From Chrysaora quinquecirrha (lineage: Eukaryota; Cnidaria; Scyphozoa; Semaeostomeae; Pelagiidae): a stretch of DNA of 64,000 bases. The stretch is from positions 248,288 through 312,287 of the forward strand of contig JACTAT010000048.1 of NCBI GenBank assembly GCA_014526335.1, read 5' to 3'. The notes under the pieces were generated by a model. It saw only the letters and a program-made list of their open reading frames with translations, was not told the origin of the DNA and searched no databases. Shown in pieces: positions 30,780 through 55,369 of the stretch (positions are counted from its first letter, which is position 1; each line of letters starts with the position of its first letter). The position numbers and the translations under genes were made by a program.

Positions 30780-31142
30780 TCACCATTTGAATTTGTTTTT
30801 ATTCTTTCGTTTAGACTGAATTTTCCTGACTTTTCTTTGTGAAAGCAGATGTAATGGCACTTTGGCATTTTTCTTAGAAATTTTAGTTTCATTTACTTCT
30901 GTCGTATCAGTCTGTTCTTCTTCACAAACCATCTCATCAACTCGGTCATCAACTGAGCTTTGCTTAGGCCCATCGTCAAGTTTTTCACAATCCTGGTCCT
31001 CAGTCTTTCCTGCAATTTCATTGATGAAACCCGGCTTTTCAGCGATTATTTTTCGCAGCTTTTCATCTAACTTAGGCTTCAATTTCAATCGCTTGATAGC
31101 CAAAAATTTCTTTCTTCTCTTAGAACGAATACTTTTCGCCAT
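30780..31142 (-). CDS. LLPH: LLPH-like protein (learning-associated protein / LLP homolog family)
   Basis: A complete 120-codon single-exon frame from ATG at 31142 to TGA at 30780. The frame is open further upstream, but the N-terminus MAKSIRSKRRKK matches the family start, so this ATG was chosen. The protein is basic at both ends: MAKSIRSKRRKKFLAIKRLK at the start and a Lys/Arg-rich C-terminus ending FKW, with an acidic middle (VCEEEQTDTTEVNE). Vertebrate LLPH is a nuclear or nucleolar protein of similar size that also begins MAKS and ends in Trp. Role here by homology only. The absence of introns is notable among split neighbours; no poly-A scar was noticed downstream. Confidence 0.85.
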   Translation of the reverse strand: MAKSIRSKRRKKFLAIKRLKLKPKLDEKLRKIIAEKPGFINEIAGKTEDQDCEKLDDGPKQSSVDDRVDEMVCEEEQTDTTEVNETKISKKNAKVPLHLLSQRKVRKIQSKRKNKNKFKW

Positions 31143-33003
31143 GTTGCTCGTTTCTATGTTGAATGTCCTAGGTCTGTTGAAACAGTTCCACGTGCTAATG
31201 CTGAAGATTCTAAGTATGCACCTGAACCATGTGACGTACAGTTCGGACGAATTTAGTAAATAGACCAGCCCAGCACGCGCTACGCGGCCCAATAGCATTC
31301 CAAGCATTTCAAAAATTGACTATTGAATTGCTTTGAATTCAAATTAAAACTTGTCACGTCCATGATGTCCGCACAACAGAGTAATTGCGTTGTTTATTAG
31401 CGAAAAACAATGGCCTATTTATAGCCTGCCTAGTCTTCTGAGGCACACCTTACTTTTATGGGCGTTGATACCTTTTAACTCCAGATTGTCACAAGAAATT
31501 CCATGAAATTCGTTGGCACCACTCATGGTTTAGTGATTTACAGTATTGGCCACATAATTGAGAGGTTACTTAAATGGAGGAAGGCCCTTTTAAATCCACT
31601 GGGAATGTTCAGCTTTTCAAATAACATATTCCTTTTATTCACATGAATAAATTAATAGCCCCTCTAAAATCTAATTTTTGTGTTCCCTATTACAAACTAG
31701 TCGCTCAAGTGCTAGTCGCTTAAATATTTCGTCACAGCGATTTCGCACAACCATTGAGAGGCCTCTAGAAATAGGTTGACTATGGGAAGTGAAGCTTTAA
31801 GATGATTTGTAATACCAAAACGGTGACCACAAACATTGTAATCAAATTAGAGACAAAAAGCAGTTTACTGTACTTAGAGACGACAGATGAAAACGGAAAA
31901 GCTGCTCTTGTATCTCTGAAGAAACGGCTAATTTGACTACAATGTGTTTGGTCATCGTATTCTGCATTCATATTACAAAACAACAAGTTTTTTTGCCCAA
32001 CTTTCTTTTCGTTGAAGCTGGCTTTTCGCCAAAAAGTTCTTTATCCTTTAGCCCAACAGCCTTAATTGTTATTTATTACTTGTTTTGTCACTAAAACAGA
32101 CGTGAGTATGATAATCAGGCGTTTGGGACTGTTCAAAATAATGCATGGCTCCTAAAGAATGAAATAATTCTTCAATCGGACACTGTAATTTGAATATCCT
32201 TATCCTCTAATTGGCCCCCTCGAATAAGCCCTCCCCTCAAACTAGTGCCCACACTAGAGCGATAAATTTTCAATAAGCCCCCACCTCGAATAAGCCCCCA
32301 CCCGTGATATTTTGGTGTTGACCATTTGAGTCCACATTACAATTCTAAAGGAAGTCATGGGCTGCATGCAGCTCCCTTTCCACAAGTACCAGTTAAACAA
32401 TCTTTTTAAGTCTATCTTTTCTATTGTCCATTTAGACAATAAAGATCGGGATTTGAAGCCAGGACAGTCTTGGGCTGTTTGACTGAGTATTCTTCGAAAA
32501 TTCCATTGAAAACTTCATAGAATCTACACTGGTAATGTACACTAGCAATGAAAATAATGAAAATCTATACAATCGAACCTCGCTATCTCGAACTCGTATA
32601 TCTCGAACGCAGGAGGCCCAGGAGGGGGAAGATCTAATGAAAAATAAGTTGACATTTCTGCTTGAGTGGTACATAACTTCAAAATCGAGAGCATTTTGGT
32701 AAACTTTATTCGGGTTCTATCAAGCTAAGATGAGTGTCAGACAAAAAAGCTATATTTCTGAATAATTCAATCATTATATTAATAAGATAATTCATTTATA
32801 TTTACGACAGTTTACAAAAAAGAGTATTTCAATAATCATGCAGATATGTCATGTAATACATATATACTCATTCTTACATATAGCAAGAAATACACTGATA
32901 GACTGGGCAACAATATACAAAATGTGCAAAAAATAAAAAAGGCCCAATAAAATAAGAGAAACTGCAAATCTGAAGGCTTGGCTGGACTAGGATATATATC
33001 TAG
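31143..33003. other. Intergenic stretch with repeat scraps
   Basis: Holds a TAAGCCC-word patch (32210-32310) and a solitary TIR-like end at 32568-32610 (ACAATCGAACCTCGCTATCT then CGAAC words), resembling pogo/Tigger-type termini. No partner end and no gene recognised. Confidence 0.45.
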
Positions 33004-33216
33004 CGGCCACCTTGGAAACTTTGTAGCGCGTGACAAAATCTGTATCAAAAGACACGCACATGTTTCAGGGAGAGAACAGAAACATTTCTGGTCTCTTTGA
33101 CTCGCAAGTAATGATACCCGCTTGTCACTCGCACGTTTAGCTACCCTGGAAGACACACCGAATACAACGTTGCGTGCAACGTCTTCCACTTTAGCCACTG
33201 CTTCAAGTGAGATTTT
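33004..33216. repeat. Diverged copy of the GTAGC(G/C)CG(T/C)GACA repeat
   Basis: Aligns with 59882-60086: GGAAACTTTGTAGCGCGTGA, CATGTTTC, GGGAGAGAACAGAAACAT, CTTGTCACTCGCACGTTTAG and GAATACAACG. Ends unclear. Confidence 0.55.
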
Positions 33217-33822
33217 CCCAAGTTTGATCTGGTGGGATTTGATCTGGGAATACTTTTGCTTGTGAGCCTTAAATGATAGACTTCTATGCATTCTTCATCA
33301 ACAAATTAACTCATTTCATCTGCAGTAGGAGGATTTAAATATTGAATAGTCATGATAGAATAGTACTAGAAAAAGTATTGTCTAATATACTATACAGAAA
33401 ATTACAGGCTAGAGCACCCAGCTTCATTTACAAAAGCCTAACCTACGCCTGGTTAAAGATTCAACCTATAATGTCATCGACTAATGTCGCAAAAATTGCT
33501 TTTTTGAATGTCAGGTGGACAAAGGCGGGCAAAGACCACAACTGACGGGGTTTATTGGCTGCTGCACTTGTTATGCAGTGTGCTTCAAGTACACTGTGTC
33601 ACATAGATTTATCTATAGACCTACAAGCAAACAATTCAGGGCAATCAAAACAAGCAACAAACAACAAACGTCTGATGGTAAGGCCTCATCGCTAGGATCT
33701 TCAAGACACCGAGATGCTCAACACCCCAGTTACCCTACCTGAACGAGCTACCACCTTAATCCCAGATGCCCTAGCTTAATCAGAAGCCACCTTAACCTAA
33801 ATCTTAATCTCATTCAACTCTA

Positions 33823-34183
33823 CCCCAGGGGGTACTCATTATCTTTCAATACAGGGGGTCCATGCCAATATTTCGGGTCCGAAATCTTAAGCTTATTCAA
33901 TATTTGGGGTCTGTGAATTATAACATGGACAAAAATTCCATATTTGGGGTCCACAAACCCGAAGGATGGACCGTGTGATTTGGTACGATTCATTACAATG
34001 ACCCATCTAACTGTCAAGAGCTTATAAATGGTAAATCGTCATAACACTGATTGCTAAACACGAGAAAACATAGATGGCAATATTTGGGGTCTCCAAAACA
34101 TTAGACTCAATATTTAGGGGTCTGCAAGGAAATAGTGGCATGGACCCCCCCGTATTGAAAGTTTATGAGTGCCCCCCCGGGGG
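33823..34183. mobile_element. CCCAGGGGGTACTC MITE with ATTTGGGGTCT words
   Basis: The inverted ends include CAGGGGGTACTCATTATCTT and AAGTTTATGAGTGCCCCCCC, extending into AATACAGGGGGTCCATGCCA. (C)AATATTTGGGGTCTG-type words occur five times inside. No 8-bp duplication was found, unlike its relatives at 36712, 51129 and 51937. Confidence 0.65.
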
Positions 34184-34289
34184 GCGCTATCACACTTCTT
34201 GCTACAAAACTGCTTGAAATTTCTTCTTTTTATCGAAGCGGAATCTTGTGGTTGTCTAAAATGAGTTCTTGTAGGCTTCATTCAAACAC

Positions 34290-34930
34290 TTTTAGTCACA
34301 TTTAGCATCCTTGCCAGTTTGAATCCGATCCAAAGCGCTTATAGGCGATCTTGAACGAGCCAAAGACGAGCTGGCTCTTCTTCTGAACAGATCCAGAACT
34401 GGCTCTAAACAGAGCCAGAAAAGGTACGAATCCGAGAAATCCCGTGTAAACGGAGGGCGTTTTGAGCTAAAACTGGCTCTGGATGGAGCCAGAAGAGATC
34501 CAGTTACTCTAGTGTAAACGGGGTCTACGTTTACACGAGCAAAAATGGATCGAATCTTAAGTGGATCCGATTTACTGTTTGTACGGATAGGTCTTGCGTT
34601 TAGATCTACGATTTCGTAGATCCGATTCATTTCTGGTCCACGAGCGGGCCTAGTTTTTGATCGATCGCTTGAAAAGCGCTCCAGTTTAGATCCGATCTAC
34701 TTTTGCATCGTGTTACAGGTGGACCCGATCCAAAATTGACTCTCTTCGAAAATATTATTGTAAATTACTATAGAAATATTCAGTAACAACGCATGCGTCA
34801 ATCGGTAGACCCAAAAGTGGATCGAATCCGTGCCTCATGAAAACGGAAAGCCTATCCCTACCAAATCTAGAACTTCTGGATCCGATCTACTTTGCTTAAA
34901 TATTGCAAATTCGTTTCCTCTGGGTTTCAT
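34290..34930. repeat. Word-rich repeat (GGATCCGAT, GAGCCAG, GTGTAAACG)
   Basis: Both-strand recurrence of GATCCGATCTAC, CTGGCTCT or AGAGCCAG, and GTGTAAACGGGGTCTACG with its complement CGTTTACAC. Probably one or two non-autonomous elements; the ends are not resolved. Confidence 0.45.
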
Positions 34931-35174
34931 AAGGTTTATTCTCTTTGGAGATAAAGGAAGAGATGAAAAACAAATGTTACCGCCGTAGCTCATTTCCAGC
35001 AAGAGCTGATGCTTTACCATCGCGAGAGATCACCAATTTTAGTTCATTACCCTCGTCTGCGAAAGAAAATCGTTCAATTGGAAGACCTCCTTATCCAGAA
35101 AGGCAGAAAATGTTAATAAACAAAACACAATTTTTTGTAAGAATCGAAGTGAGAGTATGTTTTTGGTGGGACTA

Positions 35175-47490
<12,316 letters not shown>

Positions 47491-47639
47491 TTAAACTTTC
47501 AACCATACATATTTACACGTTCCTGTCGTTGTTTATTTCCTTGTAAATCAGATAAAAAGCTAAGAAATTCTGAGCTGTGATCTAACCATTTTTAATCCGT
47601 GGTCCTAGGAGAAATAAAATTCTTTGACACCACAAACCA

Positions 47640-49793
47640 ACAACAACAACATAAATGATTATTTCATTGTCACTAATAACTGCTCAAATTGATTCATTTA
47701 TAAATAGGCCAGTCACAGTACATGAAGTGAAAGAAGCAGTTAAGAAATTAAAATCAGGAAAATCGGCTGGTATTGATATGCTCACTGCTGAGATTTTTAA
47801 GTCGTTGGATGATAATTTCTTCTTTGTTTTCTCCAAACTATTTAATAAGATATTGGACACTGGTAACTTTCCTGAAGAATGGGCAATAGGTATAATCGTT
47901 ATTTTATTCAAGGGTGGGGATAAATCTAACCTTAATAATTACAGGGGAATAACTTTACTAAGTATATTTGGAAAAATGTTTTTAGGTGTCCTTCTTGAAA
48001 GATTACAGATGGTTGCTACAAATTTCGATATTTTATGCGAAAATCAGGCAGCTTACAGAAAAGGCTACCAAACAAGTGATCATATTTTTACGTTACATGC
48101 ATTGATAGAAAATTCGTTGAAGTGTAGAAAGTCACCTCTTTATGTCTGTTTTGTCGATTTTCAGAAGGCATTTGATTCAGTTAATCATAAATTGTTGCTG
48201 CAGAAATTAGTGACTTATGGAATAAAAGGAAAATTCCTAAATATTGTATCTTCACTGTATTCAAAGGTTAAATCGTGTGTAAGAGGTGATGATAGTCTCA
48301 CAAACTTTTTTTGCTTGTTTGCGAGGGGTTAGACAAGGATGTCTACTTAGTCCTATGCTTTTTTGCTCTCTTCCTTAATGATTTGGAAGAATCTATCAGT
48401 AAGGTAAACCAGGGTGTTTACTTAGGAGATTTTAAGATTAGTTCGTTACTTTATGCAGACGATCTTGTTTTGTTTTCAAACACTGCTGAAGGCCTGCAAT
48501 GTCAGTTAGATGAGCTTACTAGTTTTACAAAAAAGTTTAAGATGGCGGTAAATGTAGAGAAGACAAAAGTCATGGTTGTACGTAAAACTAATAGTCAGCG
48601 ATGTTGTAACAAAGTTTGGAAGATTGCTGGAAAGGATGTAAAAATATGTGACTCTTATAAATACCTTGGTGTTACCTTAAAATCAAATGGATCTTTTCGG
48701 GCATGTTGAAAAATAAAAGATAAGGCTCGGAAATCATATTATAGCCTTTTGTCGAAAAGTAGAGATTGGAACGGGTTTAGTCCAAGACTTCTTCTTTTCC
48801 TCTTTGACAGTTTGGTGACACCTATTTTAAATTACTCTTGCGCTGTTTGGGGTCATAATGAATGGCCTGATCTAGAGAAAATACATCTTCAAGCTTGTAA
48901 ATATGCACTTGGTGTAAAATCCTCAACTTGTTTAGATGCAATATATTCAGAATTAGGTAGAATCACTTTACTTACATTACGACATATAGATATGATTAAA
49001 TTTTTTAGAAGATTAAGTAATTTAGATTCAAAGCGTTATGCTAAAATGGCATTTGAAATGTTATCAAATGATGCAAATCTGGGGTTAAAACTGGGTTTCA
49101 AATGCTAAAGATCTAGTTCAATCTTACGCTATAACTGATAATGATAGTAAGACCCAAATTAAAGTTAAGATTAAAGACATATTTGCATCGAGAATGGTGG
49201 ATAAACTTCAGAGTCATATTAGCAGTGAGAAAAAATTGAGAACGTATGCATTATTTAAAAACTCTTTCAAATTTGAAACGTATTTGGATGTTATAACTAA
49301 TTTCAAAACAAGGAGTAATTTGTGTAAGTTCAGACTTAGTTCTCATACATTACATATAGAAACAGGTAGATATGGAAAAACCCAACTCCTAAGGAAGAAA
49401 GATATTGCGTCTATTGTAAAGCTAATTCCAATAGTTCCTATGTAGAGGATGAATTTCACTTTTAATGATCTGCCCTCTCTATGCTGAGGAAAGACATCAA
49501 CTCTTGACAGTTGCAAAAGGTAAATATCCAAATACGTCATGCCTAAGTCCTCAAGATCTATTTATTTGGTTGATGAGTCAGGAAGATGTTGAACTGGTAA
49601 AATTGCTGTTTTAAGATAATAATATCTTGCTGGTGATTCTTGATGAATTTTTGTTAATAACCTTTATCTTCTAATCGTTGTTAATTTTTGTTATGTTTAG
49701 GTTTAGGTTTTTTAATTAATTGTTATTTTGTTAGATTTTCATGTTACAGTTGCTAAGTAGATTAAGGGCCATTTCGGCCTATGTATCTACGAT

Positions 49794-49824
<31 letters not shown>
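47640..49824 (+). pseudogene. LINE A copy 2: reverse transcriptase, 5'-truncated and frameshifted
   Basis: Same family as 26774-29080: VKKLKSGKSAGIDMLTAEIF, NNYRGITLLSIFGKMFLG, AYRKGYQTSDHIFTLHALI, FVDFQKAFDSVNHKLLL, LLYADDLVLF, YKYLGVTLKSNGSF; the C-terminal knuckle is CVYC followed by HF and ICPLY. It retains the segment deleted in copy 1. Frameshifts near 48310, 48360, 48700, 49085 and 49460. It ends GGGCCATTTCGGCC and a poly-A at 49799-49824. The 5' end lies about 150 bp upstream of the EEIG1-like start codon, head to head. Confidence 0.85.
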
Positions 49825-49979
49825 TAACGGATTTTTGAAATACCGTTATGATAACTCATTGGGTGGTGACCCCGTGACCGAGGGGTCACATGGTTACCAA
49901 ATTGTTGTTACAGTTACAAGATGCCTTAATATTCACCCCGACTGCTTAAGTACACAATAACGTAAAAATTTAAAACCTG

Positions 49980-50440
49980 TTTTGCAAGCTGTCGTAGATC
50001 AAACATTGTTGATCCAACATTATAAATTTGCTTTACAACAAATGTTTGACCGTTTGGCCACGTGCAAAACAAATTGTTGTCCAACATTATGGAACAACGA
50101 AGCCTTTGCTAATGCCCAAGCACAAACGTCTTGTTGTTAAGAAATGTTGCTAGGTGCCGAAATGTTGCAAGCCTGTTGAAGCATGACAATAACAAAAGAT
50201 ATGTTTGAAAAACAACGTTGGAAAGGCGAACAAACGATCGAAAATTGCTTGACAAACAGAAGTAAGCAAAATTTGTCGGCGTAATGTTTTTGAAAAAGTT
50301 CAAAAGCAATTGTTTGTTTGACACAAGTACAAAATATGGGACAAGCAATGTTTTTGGACGTGGCCAAACGGTCAAACATTTTGCTTGACAAGCAAATTTC
50401 AAATGTTGACCAACAAGGTTTGATCGCTTAGCCAGGGCCT
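49980..50440. repeat. CAAACATTGTT-word repeat, copy A
   Basis: GATCAAACATTGTTGATCC, GTTTGACCGTTTGGCCACGT and the complement ACGTGGCCAAACGGTCAAAC give an imperfect foldback filled with one word. The words match 51505 and 4426. Confidence 0.55.
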
Positions 50441-50605
50441 TAAGGGTGTGGTCGTAGAAAAAAGGGCGTGGATACAAGAAGGCAAATGGTATCCTGCCAC
50501 ATACTTCACCGTATGGAAAGCCTGTTTCAATGATTGGTGATTCCCGCCTGAGGCGACTGTCAATGTCACCCCTTCGTTGCCCTACACCTTTAACATTTTA
50601 TTATA

Positions 50606-51070
50606 CGGTACACGCAGTTTTTTTCATAAGCAAACGCTTATAAGCAACCAAGATGTAAAAGGCCTAAAATTTTAAGCAACGTAAAGTACCATTACATCAC
50701 TGCAAAAAATCGAAGATTCATCAACATAGAATCTATTTCCATTCATTTGTCCTCAAAACTCGCATATCCACGGAGTGTTTCTCGTTAAGTGAGACATTTC
50801 ATTGAGGGTTTTCCGTTTAACTTTCAGTGCAAAGTCTCTAATGGTAACAATATCAGCAGGGAGAAATGATTCCAGTCATTTTATGTGCAACGTTAGAATT
50901 TGCTGTTTTTCTAGCCTCTATACTATTTTTAAGGCAAAAAGATACAGTTAAAATTAAGCAACTACTAAGCAACTTTTGCTACTAAAAGGAGGCCATAAAA
51001 GGTCCAAAAATAAGCAACTTTTTTAACTAGGGCCGAGCGAGGTTGCTTATAAAAAGAAATTCGTTTACTG
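50606..51070. mobile_element. TA-flanked MITE, word TAAGCAAC
   Basis: Diverged TIRs after TA (50604-50605): CGGTACACGCAGTTTTTTTC against the complement of GAAATTCGTTTACTG before TA (51071-51072). TAAGCAAC recurs at least six times; AAAGGCCTAAAATTTTAAGC corresponds to the landmark in the TAAGGAAC family. Confidence 0.75.
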
Positions 51071-51128
51071 TAGCATAAGTGTCTTATCTTATCACGGACA
51101 GTGTGAGTGTGAATGAGACACTATAACG

Positions 51129-51495
51129 CGGGGGGTTACTTAATATTGTTTGCGTACGGGTATGTGCTGCCCATATGGGTGGGTTTTTGGCCCTGAAATT
51201 CTCGAAACATGGGTATGATTTTAACATAAACCCCAAAAAAGTGGGTAGGAATTGAAGAAACTCCAAAATTTATCTTTTTTAGGTTAGAAAAGTATTAGAA
51301 TTGCGTCTAAGATGTTCGTAGTACGGTTTAAGCAACAATAACGCCTTAGCCTTGAAAGTCATTTTACTCTCATACCCCACTGATTTTTAATCATAATATA
51401 GGGTATGTTTTTGCATACGTCTGCATTACAAGTGGGTGGGTTTGAAAAGTCTGGGCGGCACATCCCGTCCAATTATATGTCATGTACCCCCCAAG
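51129..51495. mobile_element. CGGGGGGTTAC hAT-like MITE, 8-bp duplication
   Basis: Ends CGGGGGGTTACTTAATATTG and CATGTACCCCCCAAG; CTATAACG at 51121-51128 and 51496-51503. Inner words TATGGGTGGGTTT, CATGGGTATG, AGTGGGTAGG. Confidence 0.85.
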
Positions 51496-51504
51496 CTATA
51501 ACGA

Positions 51505-51800
51505 CAACGAAGGCTGGACAAATTAGCCACATCCATTATGGCCATGGCCAAGCCAAATGATGAATTATTGGCGTTACAAACAATGTTTGATCGTTTGGCC
51601 ACGTCGAAAAACATTGCTTGACAAGTAGAATTCCTTCAACAATGTTTTGAAATAGTTCGGAAACAAATTTTGCATGGCGCAAGCAAAACAGTGTTAGACT
51701 AGCAGTGTTTCGCGACATAGCCAAACGGTCAAGCATATTGCTTGATGACCAAGTGGCAAATGTTTGACAAAAAATGTTCTATCCTTTTGCCAGGGTCAAA
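51505..51800. repeat. CAAACAATGTTTGATC-word repeat, copy B
   Basis: CAAACAATGTTTGATCGTTT and GGCCACGTCG, with complement CATAGCCAAACGGTCAAGC. Related to 49980-50440. Confidence 0.55.
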
Positions 51801-51936
51801 CATTCAGTTCCGCAACTGATCAGATTAGGCACGGAACCAGGGAAAAGCGGGGACGTAGCGGCTATTGTTCTTTTTGGGCTGCAGCCCTCCAAATAATTTA
51901 TAAAACCAATTGTTTCATAGTAATGCTTGCATAATT

Positions 51937-52245
51937 CCCGGGGGGTACTCTAAAATATTTGGGTAGTGGGGATGTGCGGCCAGAATGGGTGAACTTTTTT
52001 AAATAAGTTCACCTGAGAATGGGTAACTTTCTAATTAATCTGCCAAAGACTGGTAAATGTTTTTGAAAATGCTAAAATCCGGATCTTTATATCCATTTTT
52101 GGTGGTTTTTATTGTAGTTCTAAAATTCGCGCGAAAATTTCAACTACCTATGGATGAGTTTTTGTAACATAAAATTACCTGAGGTCAAAAAAAAATTCCA
52201 TTGTCCACACACCCGTATCAAAATATGAAAGAGTGCCCCCCCGGG
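51937..52245. mobile_element. CCCGGGGGGTACTC hAT-like MITE, 8-bp duplication
   Basis: Ends CCCGGGGGGTACTCTAAAAT and GAGTGCCCCCCCGGG; GCATAATT at 51929-51936 and 52246-52253. Inner words GAATGGGTGAAC and GAATGGGTAAC. Confidence 0.85.
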
Positions 52246-52253
52246 GCATAATT

Positions 52254-53491
52254 GCCTTTTGCTCCTGTTGCTTTATGAACAATACAGCCCCCCCCCTAAA
52301 AAATGTTAGTTTTCCTACACTACTGAAAAAGCAATGTGAAATTAGGCATTTTTTCGCCGAAAAGTAGGGTCCGCACAAATATTTGATCATCTTAGTTCTT
52401 GAGAAGAGAATCTTAGAAAAATTGGTCGAACTATTTAACTTTCTTAATAACACAACAGAAAAGACCCAGTTTTGAAAACAAGCATGCTGGCAAAAACAAT
52501 TATTGTCCAACAAATCTTCTAACTAGATTTCAAAACATTTTGCTTCTCTTAGAAAGAGATTTGGTCTTTCGTACGTATGAATAATTTAGCCAACATGCTC
52601 ACAGATATGTTCCTCGTGTTACACATTGCTTTCTGGGTCATTCTTTTGACATTTCATGGTAAGAATAATTACAAAACAATGTTTCTTCTCTTTAATGTAT
52701 TCTCAAGAAACTGGCCGATCAGCGTACCAGCTTTTGTTGCATGACCAAGGAACCCAATTTACGGTAGGTCAGTGATTCCGATTTGCATTCCAAAGCAAAC
52801 TTCGGCCAGTACACCTTGCAACGACGACCGGAATGGTCGACTGCAAAATCAAATAATCAAAAACTCATAAACTAAAAAAAAATAATAAATACAGGGATAG
52901 GGAGGGAGGGAGAAATTGCAAGAACCAAGACAAGTTATCTTATCGGTGGTTGAATTCGAATGAAACTCTCTTCGGAAAATAATTCTACGAATTAAGTGGA
53001 GAGATTTCCTGGAGATCAGCCAGGTTCCATAGGGATTTTTAGACAGGTAGACTTCTATACAGGAAACCTCACAGAAACTTAAGGTGAGCGGTACTAAGGA
53101 TGGTATACAAATATAGCTTTACTCATCGCCTGATGCCCATTGACCTGGAAGGCATCCAGCATTATGCTTAAACCGACTGAATTTTGGTTTTTTTTTTGCT
53201 TTTTGTGGAATGGCCCTTTTGTATTCTTATACAGACTACAAGGGATTAGAGAAGTAAAACATTTCAAGCCATCTCTCCATTCAAACTTAACACTGGCCTA
53301 TATTATTATTCGAATAATTACAATATAACAGTTTCTTTCGCCATTAACGTTGCTTAAATTTGAAATTTGACCATAATTCAAAGTGCCTACCCTCTTGTGC
53401 CTCATCGCGACCCAATAAGCACCCACCCAAATTTTGAATTACAAGCATTAAAAGAACCCCTCTATTCAGTATTACACTTTCAATTTTTGCT
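52254..53491. other. Intergenic stretch, no gene recognised
   Basis: AT-rich; includes poly-pyrimidine runs and short frames without splice or family support. Nothing convincing seen. Confidence 0.4.
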
Positions 53492-53492
53492 T

Positions 53493-53874
53493 CACTTTCT
53501 TTTTTTATAAGAATATTGTTTATAAGAATATTCAGGCTCAGAATCATTCAATTTTTAAGAACATTGTAAGAATATTGCTCAGCCTCAGCTCGCATTATTT
53601 GTCTCATTTTTCAGCAGATGCCTGATTTTCAATGTAAGAACGAAACTTCATGATTGTTAACTACATTCTTATTGTTATGATAGTATGGTAGTTTTCTTTC
53701 GCCCGACTATTTCCTCGTAATGAGATAAGTTTTCTTTTAACTATGTTCCCCTGAAACCTATCAGGTTTAAAAAAATAAGAATACTTGAAGAATATATTCA
53801 GACTCAAAACGAACATTTTTTAAGAATATTGAGACCGGACAAAATTTATAGTATATTCTTATAAAAAAAGAATG
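53493..53874. mobile_element. MITE, word TAAGAATA
   Basis: CACTTTCTTTTTTTATAAGA at the left and CTTATAAAAAAAGAATG at the right, followed by TA (53875-53876). TAAGAATA(TT) recurs near both ends and inside, with CAGGCTC or GAGCC words. Confidence 0.75.
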
Positions 53875-53876
53875 TA

Positions 53877-55202
53877 TAAGAACCAGATAATTTTTACTGA
53901 GGCTGCTCTTATTTTTTGAATAATTTGAGGCTCGCGTGTCCTTTAATAGCGTTCTTATTTCAACATTGCTTTTTTCGTGTACACAAATAAATTACTTCTA
54001 CGAACAGCTTGGCACATCTATAGCTTCTGTATACTATTATTGAGAGGCCTTTAGTAATTGCATAGTTCTGTTTTATAATTATATAATTATTGTAAACATG
54101 AGATGAGATTTCTAAAAACACAAGTCTTGTTTCTTACTTTTCGTTTTTCAACTTATAGCTGTTCTGTTCTTTTTCCTATTTAATGGTCATACAGTAGATG
54201 TCTGTTTTTTCAGCAGAGGCGCCGGAAGCACGGGGGCAGAGGGGGCAGCTGGCCCCTTGCCCTCATGCTACGGGGGCTGCGGGGGCAGTGCTGTGCCCTT
54301 CTGGTGATCCTAAAAATGATTTCAGGTTTCATTAGGAGTTGAGTTGTTTAGATGTCATTTCTTTGAAATGATTTCGTTCTTTCGAACGCTAAAAAGTAGC
54401 CCTTAGTCACGAAAGAATTATCCACAGATATTGTATTTTGCATCGCTCTGTACTGTCGCAGCATAGCTCTACAATCCCTCAAAAAATATAGTGAGACCAG
54501 TTGAAACCTTCTCAAAACCTGATTTTTTTTCTATGTAAACCACCTGTTCCCCTTTCCTGACAAAGCAATGTTGGTATTAGAATCAACTTGTACTGTGTAT
54601 GAGACGCCTGTGAACCGAATTATCAACACAACATTGCTCTGTCTAGGGGAGGAAGGACGGTCTCAGAAATTTTGCGAGGGGTTGTAGCTCTAAACTTTTG
54701 CAGAGCTCAATACTAACTGCAGAGCATGCCCTTACGAGTATTGAAAAACCTTAGATTTGTCTGTTAGGGCTCAGACCAAAGAATAGGGATGTGATCAGAT
54801 CCATGTGGTTGAAACGAAGAAGTAGCTACAGCCGAGCACAGCACAGCGTCTTTTTGCTAGGAGAGAAAATCTAAAAAGAATAAAAAAGAACTGTGAAACA
54901 AATAGTGCCAGCCGAAAAGGTAGAGAGCAGCTCCAAGAAGCCTTGAGGATTTCGTCATTCATTCTCTGGCTGCAATCGAAATTACTGGATTTTAATGTAG
55001 CAATTGATGCCTTAAACCTTGCAATAGCAATAAATAGTCACCCCAGGCATCTGAGGTTTAGATGAGTGCTTGATTAATGCGGCGAATAAGGATTGGAAAT
55101 GCTAAGAAAAAAATGACCCAGTTTCTTGTCTGATTAACTTTTTGCCGGCAAAAGAGCTGAAAGAATTATCTGTTCACATCAGGGTTAGATGTGAAACAGT
55201 GC
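53877..55202. other. Intergenic stretch, little recognised
   Basis: A GGGGGCAG-rich patch at 54220-54300 (GGGGGCAGAGGGGGCAGC) resembles a degraded element end. No gene seen. Confidence 0.35.
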
Positions 55203-55320
55203 GCACGCAACATACCGCGAAAAACGCCACCACATTAGTGCGTATGCTTTATGCAACACAGTACCGCTAAAAATACCACAAAAGCACGCAAAAATGCCAC
55301 CACAGTAGTGCGTATAGCGT
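55203..55320 (-). mobile_element. CACTACTGTGGTGG-word element, copy 4 (short)
   Basis: GCCACCACATTAGTGCGTAT and GCCACCACAGTAGTGCGTAT around AAAAATACCAC; right end ATAGCGTGGGG. A remnant of the family at 6486 and 35607. Confidence 0.6.
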
Positions 55321-55369
55321 GGGGACACTGCAAGAATTTCAACAAAAAATTTGTTGTTTTAACATATAC

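Noticed and set aside
33823..34183. A target duplication for this MITE
   Set aside because: The flanks do not match over 8 bp, so none is claimed.
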